Assembly (NCBI GenBank): GCA_003562655.1
Contig: PWUC01000075.1
Coordinates: 1-9,587 of the forward strand
DNA: 9,587 nucleotides
Reading direction: 5' to 3'
Origin: Clostridia bacterium
GTDB taxonomy: Bacteria; Bacillota_E; SLMV01; PUMD01
The notes below the pieces were generated by a model. That model was given only the letters and a program-made list of their open reading frames with translations. It was not told the DNA's origin and ran no database searches. Below, one piece after another: positions 1-6,498 of this stretch. How positions within the stretch are numbered: the stretch's first letter is position 1; every line of letters begins with the position of its first letter. The translations under genes were made by a program, and so were the position numbers.

Positions 1-170
1 ATTGCCCCGTGGAGCGCGGGATGGGAGTTCGCCCAGCTGACCGGCAGTACGACGCCGGCAATCCTACCCCTCTCCACCTGGGCACCATCCAGGGCCCGGG
101 CGGCCTCGCCTGAAGGGTTGATCTGGCTTCCTCCGAAGGGCTCAAATCCCGTCAGTAGAATCTCTGCCAC
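1..170 (-). CDS. pcp: Pyrrolidone-carboxylate peptidase (pyroglutamyl peptidase I), amino-terminal part
   Basis: Translation of the minus strand from the GTG at 168-170 begins VAEILLTGFEPFGGSQINPS and stays open to the window edge, about 56 residues. The TGFEPFGG...NPS signature near the amino terminus is characteristic of peptidase family C15, cytosolic cysteine peptidases that remove amino-terminal pyroglutamate from peptides. The later VVLPVSW segment fits the family's core strand leading into the active-site region. The catalytic Glu, Cys and His lie beyond the window and cannot be checked. GTG was chosen because AGGAAGG lies about six bases upstream and no better start is in frame. A hairpin sits in the leader at 190-218. 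Family assignment is strong; whether the whole gene is intact is unknown. Confidence 0.85.
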   Translation of the reverse strand, partial: MAEILLTGFEPFGGSQINPSGEAARALDGAQVERGRIAGVVLPVSWANSHPALHGA

Positions 171-687
171 CGGTTTCCTTCCTCTCTGCTGTGGAAGGGC
201 CAGGCTGAGCCCTCCACAGGTTTTCTAACCTATTCTTGTCTCACTTAAGGTATATCCTGCTCACTCCATCGGGGTACAGGGGGCAGCGAGCGAGCGGGGT
301 GATGCGCGACGGTGGATCAGCCCGGCATTCGCGCGTTGGGGATTCCCCCTCTGGCATCCGTGCATTTTCAGTATATATCACCCCCCGGTAGAGGCTGTGC
401 ATATCGAATGAATCCGAAGCAATGGGCCGCCTAAAGTTCAACGTTTTATTGGGCGCCCCTACTTGCTAAGGATAGGTCGCTTAGTCAGCGGAGCGTTCAC
501 CTGGGGCCACGACAGGTGGGCGTGAAGCCTCCTCCTCGACGATGAGGATCCTGCAGAGCTTGAGTCCGGAGCCTGCTCTGTCACCGACTCGTGGTGTTCC
601 ACGTCTGGCACCGGTTGATGAATTGACGCGCAAGCCCATCCTGCTCAAGGGAGTGTCAGGAGACGGCCCGGTAGGTAGGTAAGCTTG
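171..687. other. Gene-poor interval between pcp and the SLC13 carrier
   Basis: No gene is convincing in these 517 bases. Two short overlapping open frames exist, 542-682 on the plus strand (46 aa) and 481-639 on the minus strand (52 aa). Neither has a good ribosome-binding site or a recognisable family, and a 66-aa frame at 241-441 (minus) looks random. The interval should carry the promoter of pcp and the end of the SLC13 transcript. No clear -35/-10 pair or T-tailed terminator for the minus strand was found. The only clear structure is the hairpin at 190-218. Confidence 0.6.
190..218. other. Hairpin in the leader of pcp
   Basis: TGTGGAAGGGC and GCCCTCCACA pair as a 6-bp plus 4-bp stem with one bulged A and an 8-base loop. 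Read on the plus strand it is followed by GGTTTTCT, a weak T tract, but no plus-strand gene lies upstream to be terminated. Read on the minus strand it sits about 20 bases before the pcp start and just before its Shine-Dalgarno, so it could affect translation or mRNA stability. Function is inference. Confidence 0.35.
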
Positions 688-2511
688 TTAGAACCCCAGT
701 GGCCAGATCCATAGGATCATTGGGACTGCGACGGTAGCAATGATGATCTCGAGTGGCAATCCCAGCTTCCAGTAGTCACCGAAATGGTAGCCTCCGGGCC
801 CCATCACGAGGGTATTGGACTGGTGGCCGATGGGAGTGAGGAAGGCGCACGAGGCTCCCACAGCTACAGCCATGAGAAACGGATCAGGCGATGCTCCCAG
901 ACTCTCAGCCACACCAATTGCTATGGGGGCCGTCAATAGAGTTGCAGCGGCGTTGTTGACAATGTCGGACAGAAACATCACTCCCACAAGGATCACTGCC
1001 ACGGTGACCCAGGGATCAGCCCATGTGGCCACCCGCAGTAGCTGATCAGCAGCAAGCGCTGCGACACCTGTGTCCTCGAGGGCCCCGCTAATGGGTATCA
1101 TGGCAGCAAGGAGCACGATGACTGACCAGTCGATGCTCTCATATGCCTCTCTCGCAGACAGAAAACCCGCCAGAACCATGGCTGCAGCACTTGTGACCAG
1201 GGCCAGTTGCACCTCGAGGATGCCCAAACCGGCCAGCAGGAGGGATCCAGCGAAGATTCCGCCCGCGATGAGCAGCCGCCGGGGCTGGCCGATCCGCAAT
1301 CCTCTCTCGGCCAGGGGAAGGCACTTCAGGTCATGTAATACGCCACGCAGCCGATCATCCTGTCCCTGCAGCAGAAGGACATCACCGGATCTCAGACGAA
1401 TGTTGGCGAGGCGATTTCTCAGGTGGGCCCCTTCTCGCGACACCGCCAGGAGGTTGATCCCGTACCGGGTTCTCAGTCGGAGATTGGCGGCTGACCTGCC
1501 CTCCAGCGGGGACGACGGGCTGATCACGGCTTCGATCATCATCATCTCTTCCGATCCCAGGATATCCGGTTCCAGATCCTTGCGACCCTCCAGGGCCAGG
1601 CCGGCTGAATCGATGAAGTCCTGCAAATCCTCAGCATCGGCTCGAACGACCAGGTGATCGTCGGTGCGCAGCTTTTCCCAGGCAGAAGGCACGGCTAGAG
1701 TCTGTCCGTTTCTGAAGATGCTCACAACGGTCACGTCAGCCTTTGACACGTCTTCCAGATCCGCCAGGCTGCACCCCACCAGGGGGGATTCAGCCGGAAT
1801 CCTTACTTCCGTGATGTAGTGGCTAATCTCGAAGAGATCATCAGACTGTGCCGATGCTCGCCGGTTTGGGGCGAGCCGCCATCCCACTAACACAAGAAAG
1901 GCCAGTCCACATATGGCCACCGCACCTCCCACGGGTGTAAAATCAAACATCCGAAACTGCTCCATGCCAAGATCGGCCCGAAAGGTCGCGATAATGATGT
2001 TAGGGGGTGTTCCAATCAGTGAGGTCAGGCCCCCGAGCAGAGAGCCGAAGGCGAGGGGCATGAGAAGGGCGGATACAGGGGTCCCGGATTGCTTTGACAG
2101 GCGGATGGCAATGGGCATGAACAGGGCCAGGGCCCCGACATTGTTGATGAACGCTGAGCTTACAGCCACCAGTGTAGTCAGCACAGCCACTTGCAGGGGG
2201 ACTGATTTACCGGTACGGGAGACCAGGTGTGCCAGGTTGTCCACGAGCCCAGAATTCAACAGACCCTTGCTGATGACCAGCACCGCAGCGACGGTCACAA
2301 CGGCGGGGTGGCCAAAACCGGCAAACACAGCCTGTGGCTCAGTCAGGCCTGTCACTGCCACGATGATCAGGCCGATCAGTGCCACGAGGTCGTAACGCAG
2401 TTTCGCCCAGATAAAGAGTCCGACCATTACCAACAGGACGATCAGTATGAGTACTTGCTCCCAGACCACAGCACGTCTCCTCCTTTGGTCGCTGGCGGAC
2501 CGCCGATACAT
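688..2511 (-). CDS. SLC13/DASS-family carrier with two RCK_C (TrkA_C) domains
   Basis: A polytopic inner-membrane protein of 607 residues, probably a cation-coupled transporter for a small anion such as sulfate or a dicarboxylate; the substrate cannot be read from sequence. An amino-terminal hydrophobic half carries FINN (about 121-124) and SLIGTPPN (about 164-171). A soluble middle region (about 220-400) contains two RCK_C-like repeats, and a second hydrophobic half carries SDIVNN (about 515-520) and TPIGHQSN (about 559-566). The paired NN and T-P-x-N type motifs are the inverted-repeat ion/substrate sites of the DASS fold, and all are present. RCK_C insertions are common in bacterial members and are thought to bind a ligand that gates transport. 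The start is set at the second Met (2509-2511) because GGGAGGG lies seven bases upstream; an ATG 21 bases earlier overlaps that site. Length is normal and there is no sign of damage. It is transcribed away from the IS-bearing region. Confidence 0.9.
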   Translation of the reverse strand: MYRRSASDQRRRRAVVWEQVLILIVLLVMVGLFIWAKLRYDLVALIGLIIVAVTGLTEPQAVFAGFGHPAVVTVAAVLVISKGLLNSGLVDNLAHLVSRTGKSVPLQVAVLTTLVAVSSAFINNVGALALFMPIAIRLSKQSGTPVSALLMPLAFGSLLGGLTSLIGTPPNIIIATFRADLGMEQFRMFDFTPVGGAVAICGLAFLVLVGWRLAPNRRASAQSDDLFEISHYITEVRIPAESPLVGCSLADLEDVSKADVTVVSIFRNGQTLAVPSAWEKLRTDDHLVVRADAEDLQDFIDSAGLALEGRKDLEPDILGSEEMMMIEAVISPSSPLEGRSAANLRLRTRYGINLLAVSREGAHLRNRLANIRLRSGDVLLLQGQDDRLRGVLHDLKCLPLAERGLRIGQPRRLLIAGGIFAGSLLLAGLGILEVQLALVTSAAAMVLAGFLSAREAYESIDWSVIVLLAAMIPISGALEDTGVAALAADQLLRVATWADPWVTVAVILVGVMFLSDIVNNAAATLLTAPIAIGVAESLGASPDPFLMAVAVGASCAFLTPIGHQSNTLVMGPGGYHFGDYWKLGLPLEIIIATVAVPMILWIWPLGF

Positions 2512-2518
2512 CCGGTTG

Positions 2519-2525
2519 CCCTCCC
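2519..2525 (-). promoter_or_regulatory. Ribosome-binding site deciding the SLC13 start
   Basis: On the minus strand GGGAGGG stands seven bases before the ATG at 2509-2511. The alternative upstream ATG at 2530-2532 would place this site inside the coding region and has no comparable purine run before it, so the downstream start is preferred. Confidence 0.6.
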
Positions 2526-2532
2526 TGTGCAT

Positions 2533-2860
2533 CGTATCATGTGGCTCATGGTAAAATCAGCTAGACTGGGGGGGCAGACGATTACTGCATTTCTATTTCA
2601 TCATTATCAGGTGGTTCCTGCTGAGGTAGTGAAAGAGCTGCAAGGCGCGGAAGTAAGGCGCGTGTTAGACCGTCTCGAAGGTGATGGATCCACATGCTTG
2701 GGCTTGAGAATAGTTGCCGGAGACTATCTAGTGTCGTTCGACGTCTTGGCATGTGTACGAACGACAGCGACACAGCAGAAAGAGAAGGAGAGATAGAGGG
2801 GGAATATCTGTTCCACTGTAGTTTGGGACCTCGCTTCACCGAGTTGGCGTATGTCGCCCA
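2533..2860. other. Interval between the SLC13 start and the IS element
   Basis: This stretch is less GC-rich than its surroundings and should contain the SLC13 promoter on the minus strand, but no convincing -35/-10 pair was found. An open frame on the plus strand, 2548-2796 (82 aa), reads reasonably like protein in its middle (GLRIVAGDYLVSFDVLACVR) but lacks a Shine-Dalgarno. It would start only 37 bp from the divergent SLC13 start, and no family was recognised. A minus-strand frame at 2582-2872 looks like chance. The right edge ends in the 9-bp IS target duplicate. Confidence 0.45.
2852..2860. repeat. Target-site duplication, left copy (TGTCGCCCA)
   Basis: TGTCGCCCA here is repeated exactly at 4271-4279, flanking the inverted-repeat-bounded element. 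A 9-bp duplication agrees with the 8-9 bp typical of the IS256 family, so the copy appears to have arrived by transposition, with no rearrangement of its flanks since. Confidence 0.85.
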
Positions 2861-2903
2861 GGTCAAGTCCATAGTGTCTGTAAATAGCGGTCCGGGTTAT
2901 GCC
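2861..2903. repeat. Left terminal inverted repeat of the IS256 element
   Basis: Imperfect partner of 4225-4270. The best-matched parts are the tip GGT, the GTC...TCTG...AAA core around 2867-2884 and the CGGTCCGGGTTA block around 2888-2899. The transposase stop codon (2897-2899) lies inside this repeat. Confidence 0.7.
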
Positions 2904-4173
2904 ACTGTGATTCCTCCTGAATCAGAGTTCTTGCGCTTCTTCTGACGTTTGTGCTGTTGTGTGTCCTGGTATGCTTTCAATAGGCGCTGCTCATGTTCAC
3001 TGAAGGTCACCCGCTGCCACCGTTCACTGGCTCTCCACAGGGTTCCAAAGACGAGTTTGAGGCATTCCTTCTCGGTGCGGAAGCGGGGAATTACCGTCGC
3101 TCGACGGCGTTCCTCCGCGAAGCTGCGCTCCACCAGGTTCGTGGTGCGAATACTCCGCTGGTGTTTGTGAGGGAGCTTCAGATGCGCCAGGCTGGCCTCA
3201 GCGTCGTCTGTGAGGCTCTTCATGGCCGATGGGTACTTTGGCTCGTATGTATCGATCATACGCTCGAGACGGCGTTTCCCTGCACTGTACGAGGGCGCGT
3301 CCCAGATGTCATGCAGGTGCACTCTCAGTTCCTGTCGGACATAATCGGTAACCTTGTCCAGCACGTTCTTCACCTTGTGAACCCAACATCGGATGCGCTC
3401 ACTCTCCGGCCACATGGTTTCTACGGCCCTGATCAGCCCACCGGCCCCATCCGTGGTAACAGTCAGGGGCGTGGGCAGACCCCTGCGCACCATGTTCCGT
3501 AGGTGTTCCAGCCAATCCTCCTCACCTCTCCTTATTGCCCAGGCTCATGTGAATCAAGACCTTGCGCCCGTCACTGAGAATCCCCCATGTGACGAGCACG
3601 GCCTGGTTCACACCGGCCTGCTGACGCAGAAACTCGTAAATGGCATCACAGAAGAGATACACCACGTCGAAGCCCGAAAGATCGCGCTCCGCAAAGGCCT
3701 CGTATTCCTCCCACAGGACTTCTGTAACCCGGCTGACACTGCTGCTACTCAACATGGAACGCTCCCCGTCCAGGCCCTCTCAGCGCATCCTCAACATCCC
3801 TCGTTGACAACCCCCGAACGTACATCTCGACAACAAGATGTTCCAGGATCTCGGTCCTACGACGCATGGCCTGCCAAAGCTGAGAACGGTAAGTCTCAGA
3901 GGCATCCCGCATCTGGGGCACATTCACGGGCACACGTCCCTCCGCAGTATCCACCTTCCGCTTCTTGTAGCCGTTGCAATACCCCGTGGATCCATCGGAT
4001 CTGCGCTCGTACGGATCACGTCCGAGGAACTCGGTCACTTCCGCTTCCACCATCTCCTCCACCAGACGCCGAAACCCCGTCCGCACCAGAAGACTCGTCA
4101 GTTCCTCCGTACTGCCCTCTGGCCGATGTTCCTGGTCCTCCAACAACCTCTGCAACTGTGATAAACTATCCAT
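2897..4173 (-). pseudogene. IS256-family (Mutator-type) transposase, broken by two frameshifts
   Basis: A DDE transposase that would cut and join the element's ends, here split into three frames. The amino-terminal segment (4173 to about 3770) has the family's EMVEAEVTEFLGR and GYCNGYKKRK motifs. The middle segment (about 3770-3525) has VSRVTEVLWEEYEAF and the first catalytic Asp in VVYLFCDAIYEF. The last segment (about 3525-2897) has the second Asp in VTTDGAGGL and the Glu in TTNLVERSFAEERRR. Reading across an extra base near 3770 and another near 3526 restores continuous family sequence; at the second site NKES-EEDWLEHLRNMVRRGL appears when one base is skipped. All three catalytic residues survive and the summed length, a little over 400 residues, is normal. 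The start ATG (4171-4173) follows AGGAG by nine bases. Decay or sequencing indels could explain the breaks; programmed frameshifting is not expected in this family. Confidence 0.88.
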
Positions 4174-4192
4174 AGGTCTGGGCTCCTTTCTT

Positions 4193-4230
4193 CCCCCTCA
4201 CGGGGGGTGGTTCGCTACCTCAATGGTAGC
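4193..4230. other. Two small hairpins between the IS right end and the transposase start
   Basis: CCCCC-TCAC-GGGGG (4193-4206) and GCTACC-TCAAT-GGTAGC (4214-4230) lie in the transposase leader, inside the IS. Such structures near IS ends are known in several families to limit translation of transposase from transcripts entering from outside. That role here is inference. Confidence 0.4.
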
Positions 4231-4270
4231 CCAGACCGCCCTCTTTTTGCAGATATTTTAGACCATCACC
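4225..4270. repeat. Right terminal inverted repeat of the IS256 element
   Basis: Imperfect partner of 2861-2903. Read on the minus strand from 4270 it begins GGTGATGGTC and continues through TATCTGCAAAA to GGCGGTCTGGGCTACC. It directly abuts the right copy of the 9-bp duplication. Confidence 0.7.
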
Positions 4271-4279
4271 TGTCGCCCA
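4271..4279. repeat. Target-site duplication, right copy (TGTCGCCCA)
   Basis: Exact copy of 2852-2860. Removing the IS and one copy restores a junction of TGTCGCCCA to AAGTACGTAAG. No open frame recognisably continues across it, so the insertion seems to have hit non-coding or already degraded sequence downstream of the channel remnant. Confidence 0.85.
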
Positions 4280-4342
4280 AAGTACGTAAGCGGTTGTGTC
4301 TGATCTAAATGCCCACTAGTTCACAGTGGCGTTCCTGACGGG

Positions 4343-4564
4343 TCACTCACCCTCTTGTGTGGTGGCTACATCCTTGCCTAACAGCATCCGGAGTGCGGTT
4401 CTGCGCAATGCAGTGATCTCCTTGTTGATGAAATCCCCGCCGGTTCCCTGGTCACCTTTCACGAATCTCGCCACGATGTTCGCCGTCAGGATTGCCATGA
4501 AGCCTATGCCGAGTAGCATTACGACGATGGCCAGAATGCGCCCTCCGAAGGCAATGGCAGGCAT
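4343..4564 (-). pseudogene. Potassium-channel-like protein, carboxy-terminal remnant
   Basis: The last 73 codons of a longer minus-strand frame read like the end of a two-transmembrane (Ion_trans_2) channel. An FGGRILAIVVMLLGIGFMAI helix continues into LTANIVARFVKGDQ and then a charged cytoplasmic tail ending LRRTALRMLLGKD. In that family this inner helix follows the pore loop and selectivity filter. Here the expected TVGYGD-type filter just before P-x-x-x-x-G-G-R is absent in every frame, and the first helix is missing, so the protein cannot form a pore. The open frame runs on upstream to 4864, but that part does not look coding. The IS inserted about 60 bp past its stop. Assignment rests on a short stretch and could be another membrane protein. 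Confidence 0.5.
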
Positions 4565-4781
4565 CTGCAGGAGACTATATAGATTACACGAATTTCTGAA
4601 GAGACGTGCCCTGGATACACCCGCTGATCCTGGACCTGCATAGTCTCGCGTCCGCGGCCACATATCTGGCGTCAGCAGGGTTGGCTGAAAAGGTTCCATG
4701 CATCGGCAGAGGGAGGCTGTAGTGTTGAGATGATCGCCGGGGGGCGTCAACCCCAGACGCAATTGCAGGACATCAGGGACG

Positions 4782-5100
4782 GTGATTCGCATTGTTTTGG
4801 CCCTGGTCTTAGCTGTTGTGATTGCTCCGATGGTACTTCCCCTACCGCCTCTCCGGGGCGTCAAACCAGTGAGAGAATTGGGCGGACCAACCTCTTACTG
4901 GGGACCATTGAGGGGCTGGATTTCCATCAGGTCATCCAGGGCGAGGCCGAGCCGAGTTCGTCCTGATGCACGGTTTTGGAGCCAGTACCTTCTCGTGGCG
5001 CTACGTAATTGAAGGTCTCAGCGAGGTGGGCACGGGGATGGCCTACGCGATTGCCCCGGCTTCGGGTTGACCGAGCGGCTTCCTTCGGATGGAACTGCGA
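4782..5100 (+). pseudogene. Exported alpha/beta hydrolase, amino-terminal remnant with several frameshifts
   Basis: The remnant starts near the GTG at 4782 with a signal-peptide-like segment (VIRIVLALVLAVVIAPMVLP) followed by PPLRGVKPVRELGG. It then changes frame to GLDFHQVIQGEAEP (about 4912-4953), again to EFVLMHGFGASTFSWR (4954-5001) and again to DCPGFGLTERLPSDG (5049-5093). Joined in that order these give the start of a classic alpha/beta hydrolase: substrate-facing strand, HGFGAS oxyanion loop, then the D-x-P-G-F-G loop. Each frame change is one base in the same sense (three single-base losses would do it). The nucleophile elbow and the Asp and His of the triad are missing, because the sequence is replaced at 5101 by an IS fragment. 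It is therefore dead. The specific hydrolase type is not identifiable. Confidence 0.7.
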
Positions 5101-5243
5101 TCCTCCGCAAAGCTGCGCTCAACCCGGTTCGTGGTGCGAATACTCCGCTGGTGTTTATGAGGGAGCTTCAGATGCGCCAAGCTGGCCTCAGCGTCGTCTG
5201 TGAGGCTCTTCATGGCCGATGGGTACTTTGGGTTGCATGTATC
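5101..5243 (-). mobile_element. Internal fragment of the same IS256-family element
   Basis: Bases 5101-5243 align without gaps to 3111-3253 of the IS at a constant offset of 1,990. There are about five mismatches in the first 130 bases, then divergence after 5230. The fragment covers part of the transposase around the TTNLVERSF region, lacks both IS ends and has no target duplication of its own. Homology starts abruptly at 5101, immediately after the hydrolase remnant. It is either the survivor of a second insertion that was mostly deleted or a product of recombination with the copy at 2861-4270. It is not functional. Confidence 0.9.
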
Positions 5244-5392
5244 TGACGGGGTATTTGTGGCGATAATCTACATTCAATGGGACAAGCCCAACCTGCAAGG
5301 AGTGGACTTAATATCGGGGCACTGCCGGACGACCTCTCAGGAAGGAATTTACACCGCGAGAGAGTACCTGTCACTGAAGGGAAGGGATCACG

Positions 5393-6280
5393 TTGCCAGA
5401 TTCAGGCCTTGCCCAGCTGGAACAGCTGGACATCACGGTCATCATCAGCAACAGAACCCGGCACGGCAGCCCCCTATGGTCCGAACACGGTCTGGCTCTA
5501 CTCATAGACTGCCACTGGAGAAATCGAAGGTCCCGGAGGATCCTCTTCGACACCGGAGCCAGCGGCGACCTGCTGCGGCACAACCTGCAGACTCTAACGG
5601 TGAGCCCTGAAGAGCTCGATGTCGTGTTCCTGTCGCACTGTCACGACGATCACACCGGCGGGCTGGCCTCCCTTTTCGACCGGGGGCGGACCCACTTCCT
5701 CGTCGTCGCCCACCCCGCGATCACCCGCCGGGCCTATACCACCAGAGATGGGATGCGCTCCATGGGTCCCCCACCCCGGCTCTGGACACGCATCCCCTCC
5801 TCCCGCCTGATCCTTCTCCGGGAACCGGTCCAGCTCTTCCCCGGGGTGTGGGTGAGCGGCTCCATCCCGAGAAGAACCGCCTACGAGATGCCGAGGCAAG
5901 GCCAGTACACCCTTGAAGACGGATGCCTGGTGCCCGATACCGACCCGGATGACATGGCGATGCTGTTTGACATCGGAGCGCCTGGGCCAGCCGTGATCAC
6001 AGGCTGCAGCCATGCCGGGGCAGTGAACACTCTCCTGCACGCCCGCACACTCATCGGCGAGGGGCAACCACAGACGCTGGTCGGGGGGCTGCATCTGATC
6101 GGGGCAGACAAGGACAGACAGGAGGCGACGGTACGGGGGATGCATGAACTCGATCTGGCCGAGATCCGCCCGGGACACTGCACTGGAGCGAGGGCGGAAG
6201 CAGCACTGACAGGGCGTTTTGCCGAACGACACCGGCCCTTCAGCACAGGCGACCGCTTCACCTATCGCCGAAGCCGGTGA
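5393..6280 (+). CDS. Metallo-beta-lactamase-fold hydrolase, COG1237 type
   Basis: A 295-residue cytosolic protein with the MBL signature SHCHDDHTGG (81-90), whose His82, His84, Asp86 and His87 would bind a dinuclear metal site. Further metal or active-site motifs are TGCSHAG (203-209), GGLHL (231-235) and PGHCTG (260-265). The DTGASGDLLRHN stretch (53-64) and the TGCSH/PGHCTG pattern are typical of the group often annotated as DHPPP-like or 7,8-dihydropterin-6-methyl-4-aminobenzene-phosphate synthase homologues. Most members have no proven substrate. No signal peptide is seen and length is normal. The start is the TTG at 5393 because GAAGGGAAGGGA ends five bases before it and no ATG or GTG lies close to the first conserved strand (DITVIIS). 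It follows the decayed IS/hydrolase region and faces the small zinc-ribbon gene. It appears intact, which contrasts with its left neighbours. Confidence 0.9.
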   Translation: MPDSGLAQLEQLDITVIISNRTRHGSPLWSEHGLALLIDCHWRNRRSRRILFDTGASGDLLRHNLQTLTVSPEELDVVFLSHCHDDHTGGLASLFDRGRTHFLVVAHPAITRRAYTTRDGMRSMGPPPRLWTRIPSSRLILLREPVQLFPGVWVSGSIPRRTAYEMPRQGQYTLEDGCLVPDTDPDDMAMLFDIGAPGPAVITGCSHAGAVNTLLHARTLIGEGQPQTLVGGLHLIGADKDRQEATVRGMHELDLAEIRPGHCTGARAEAALTGRFAERHRPFSTGDRFTYRRSR

Positions 6281-6289
6281 CCCGCGATG

Positions 6290-6316
6290 GCCTCTCCGCC
6301 CCCGGGTCGCGGAGGC
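6290..6316. terminator. Possible bidirectional hairpin between convergent genes
   Basis: GCCT-CCGC and GCGG-AGGC pair around a 9-base loop with a two-base bulge, between the MBL stop (6280) and the zinc-ribbon stop (6325). The position is right for a shared terminator, but neither strand has a following T tract, so this is a weak call. Confidence 0.35.
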
Positions 6317-6324
6317 GAAGATGA

Positions 6325-6498
6325 TCAGCTGCCCTCTGATCTTCGCATGAGGTCATCGAGGAGGCTGGACTGTTCATAGCCAGCCCGCCTCCCGGGCCTG
6401 ACCCATACCTTGCACTGGGGACACATGACCAGAGCCTGGGGGATCACATGGGCCAGAAAGCGACTACAGTTGGGACACCTTATGGGAACCAGCGACAT
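6325..6498 (-). CDS. Small CxxC-CxxC zinc-ribbon protein resembling phage Mu Com
   Basis: A 57-residue protein beginning MSLVPIRCPNCSRFLAHVI. Two knuckles, C8-P-N-C11 and C26-P-Q-C29, are spaced as in a zinc ribbon, followed by a basic patch (VRPGRRAG) and an acidic-basic tail. The IRCPNC-x-x-x-L...CPQCK pattern is close to the Com family, whose Mu member binds RNA and activates translation of mom. Stand-alone bacterial ribbons of this shape usually have no known role. The start ATG (6496-6498) has GGAGG four bases upstream. The same frame stays open far upstream (to 6993), but that part is Arg/Cys-rich and does not look coding. No mom-like gene or phage gene is nearby. Zinc binding is a confident inference; RNA binding is speculative. 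Confidence 0.65.
   Translation of the reverse strand: MSLVPIRCPNCSRFLAHVIPQALVMCPQCKVWVRPGRRAGYEQSSLLDDLMRRSEGS

Larger units (their letters stand above)
2861..4270 (-). mobile_element. IS256-family insertion sequence, 1,410 bp, complete ends but defective transposase
   Basis: The element is bounded by imperfect terminal inverted repeats and a perfect 9-bp direct repeat. Left end reads GGTCAAGTCCATAGTGTCTG; the right end, read inward on the minus strand, is GGTGATGGTCTAAAATATCT. Both continue into TCTG(T/C)AAA and a related (G/A)GCGGTC(C/T)GGG(T/C)TA block. It holds one transposase gene on the minus strand, which needs two frame corrections to read through. Size, ends, duplication length and transposase all fit IS256. 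The copy cannot make a full transposase from this sequence, but its ends could still be moved by an intact relative elsewhere. A 143-bp piece of a near-identical copy lies at 5101-5243. Confidence 0.88.

Noticed and set aside
241..441. 66-codon minus-strand frame between pcp and SLC13
   Set aside because: No ribosome-binding site or family, and the composition looks random.
481..682. Two overlapping short frames, 481-639 (minus) and 542-682 (plus)
   Set aside because: Each has a few protein-like residues but no Shine-Dalgarno and no recognised domain; both cannot be coding, and probably neither is.
1070..2395. Long plus-strand open frames across the SLC13 gene
   Set aside because: They are antisense shadows of an intact, motif-rich carrier and have Arg/Ser/Pro-biased translations.
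3522..3775. Programmed frameshifting in the transposase
   Set aside because: IS256-family transposases are normally made from one frame, and no slippery heptamer was seen at either break; indel decay or sequencing error is simpler.
5309..5314. TAATAT as a -10 box for the MBL gene
   Set aside because: No acceptable -35 hexamer lies 16-18 bases upstream, so it was not called as a promoter.
5594..6261. Minus-strand open frames of 212 and 126 codons
   Set aside because: They overlap the intact MBL hydrolase and have no recognisable motif.
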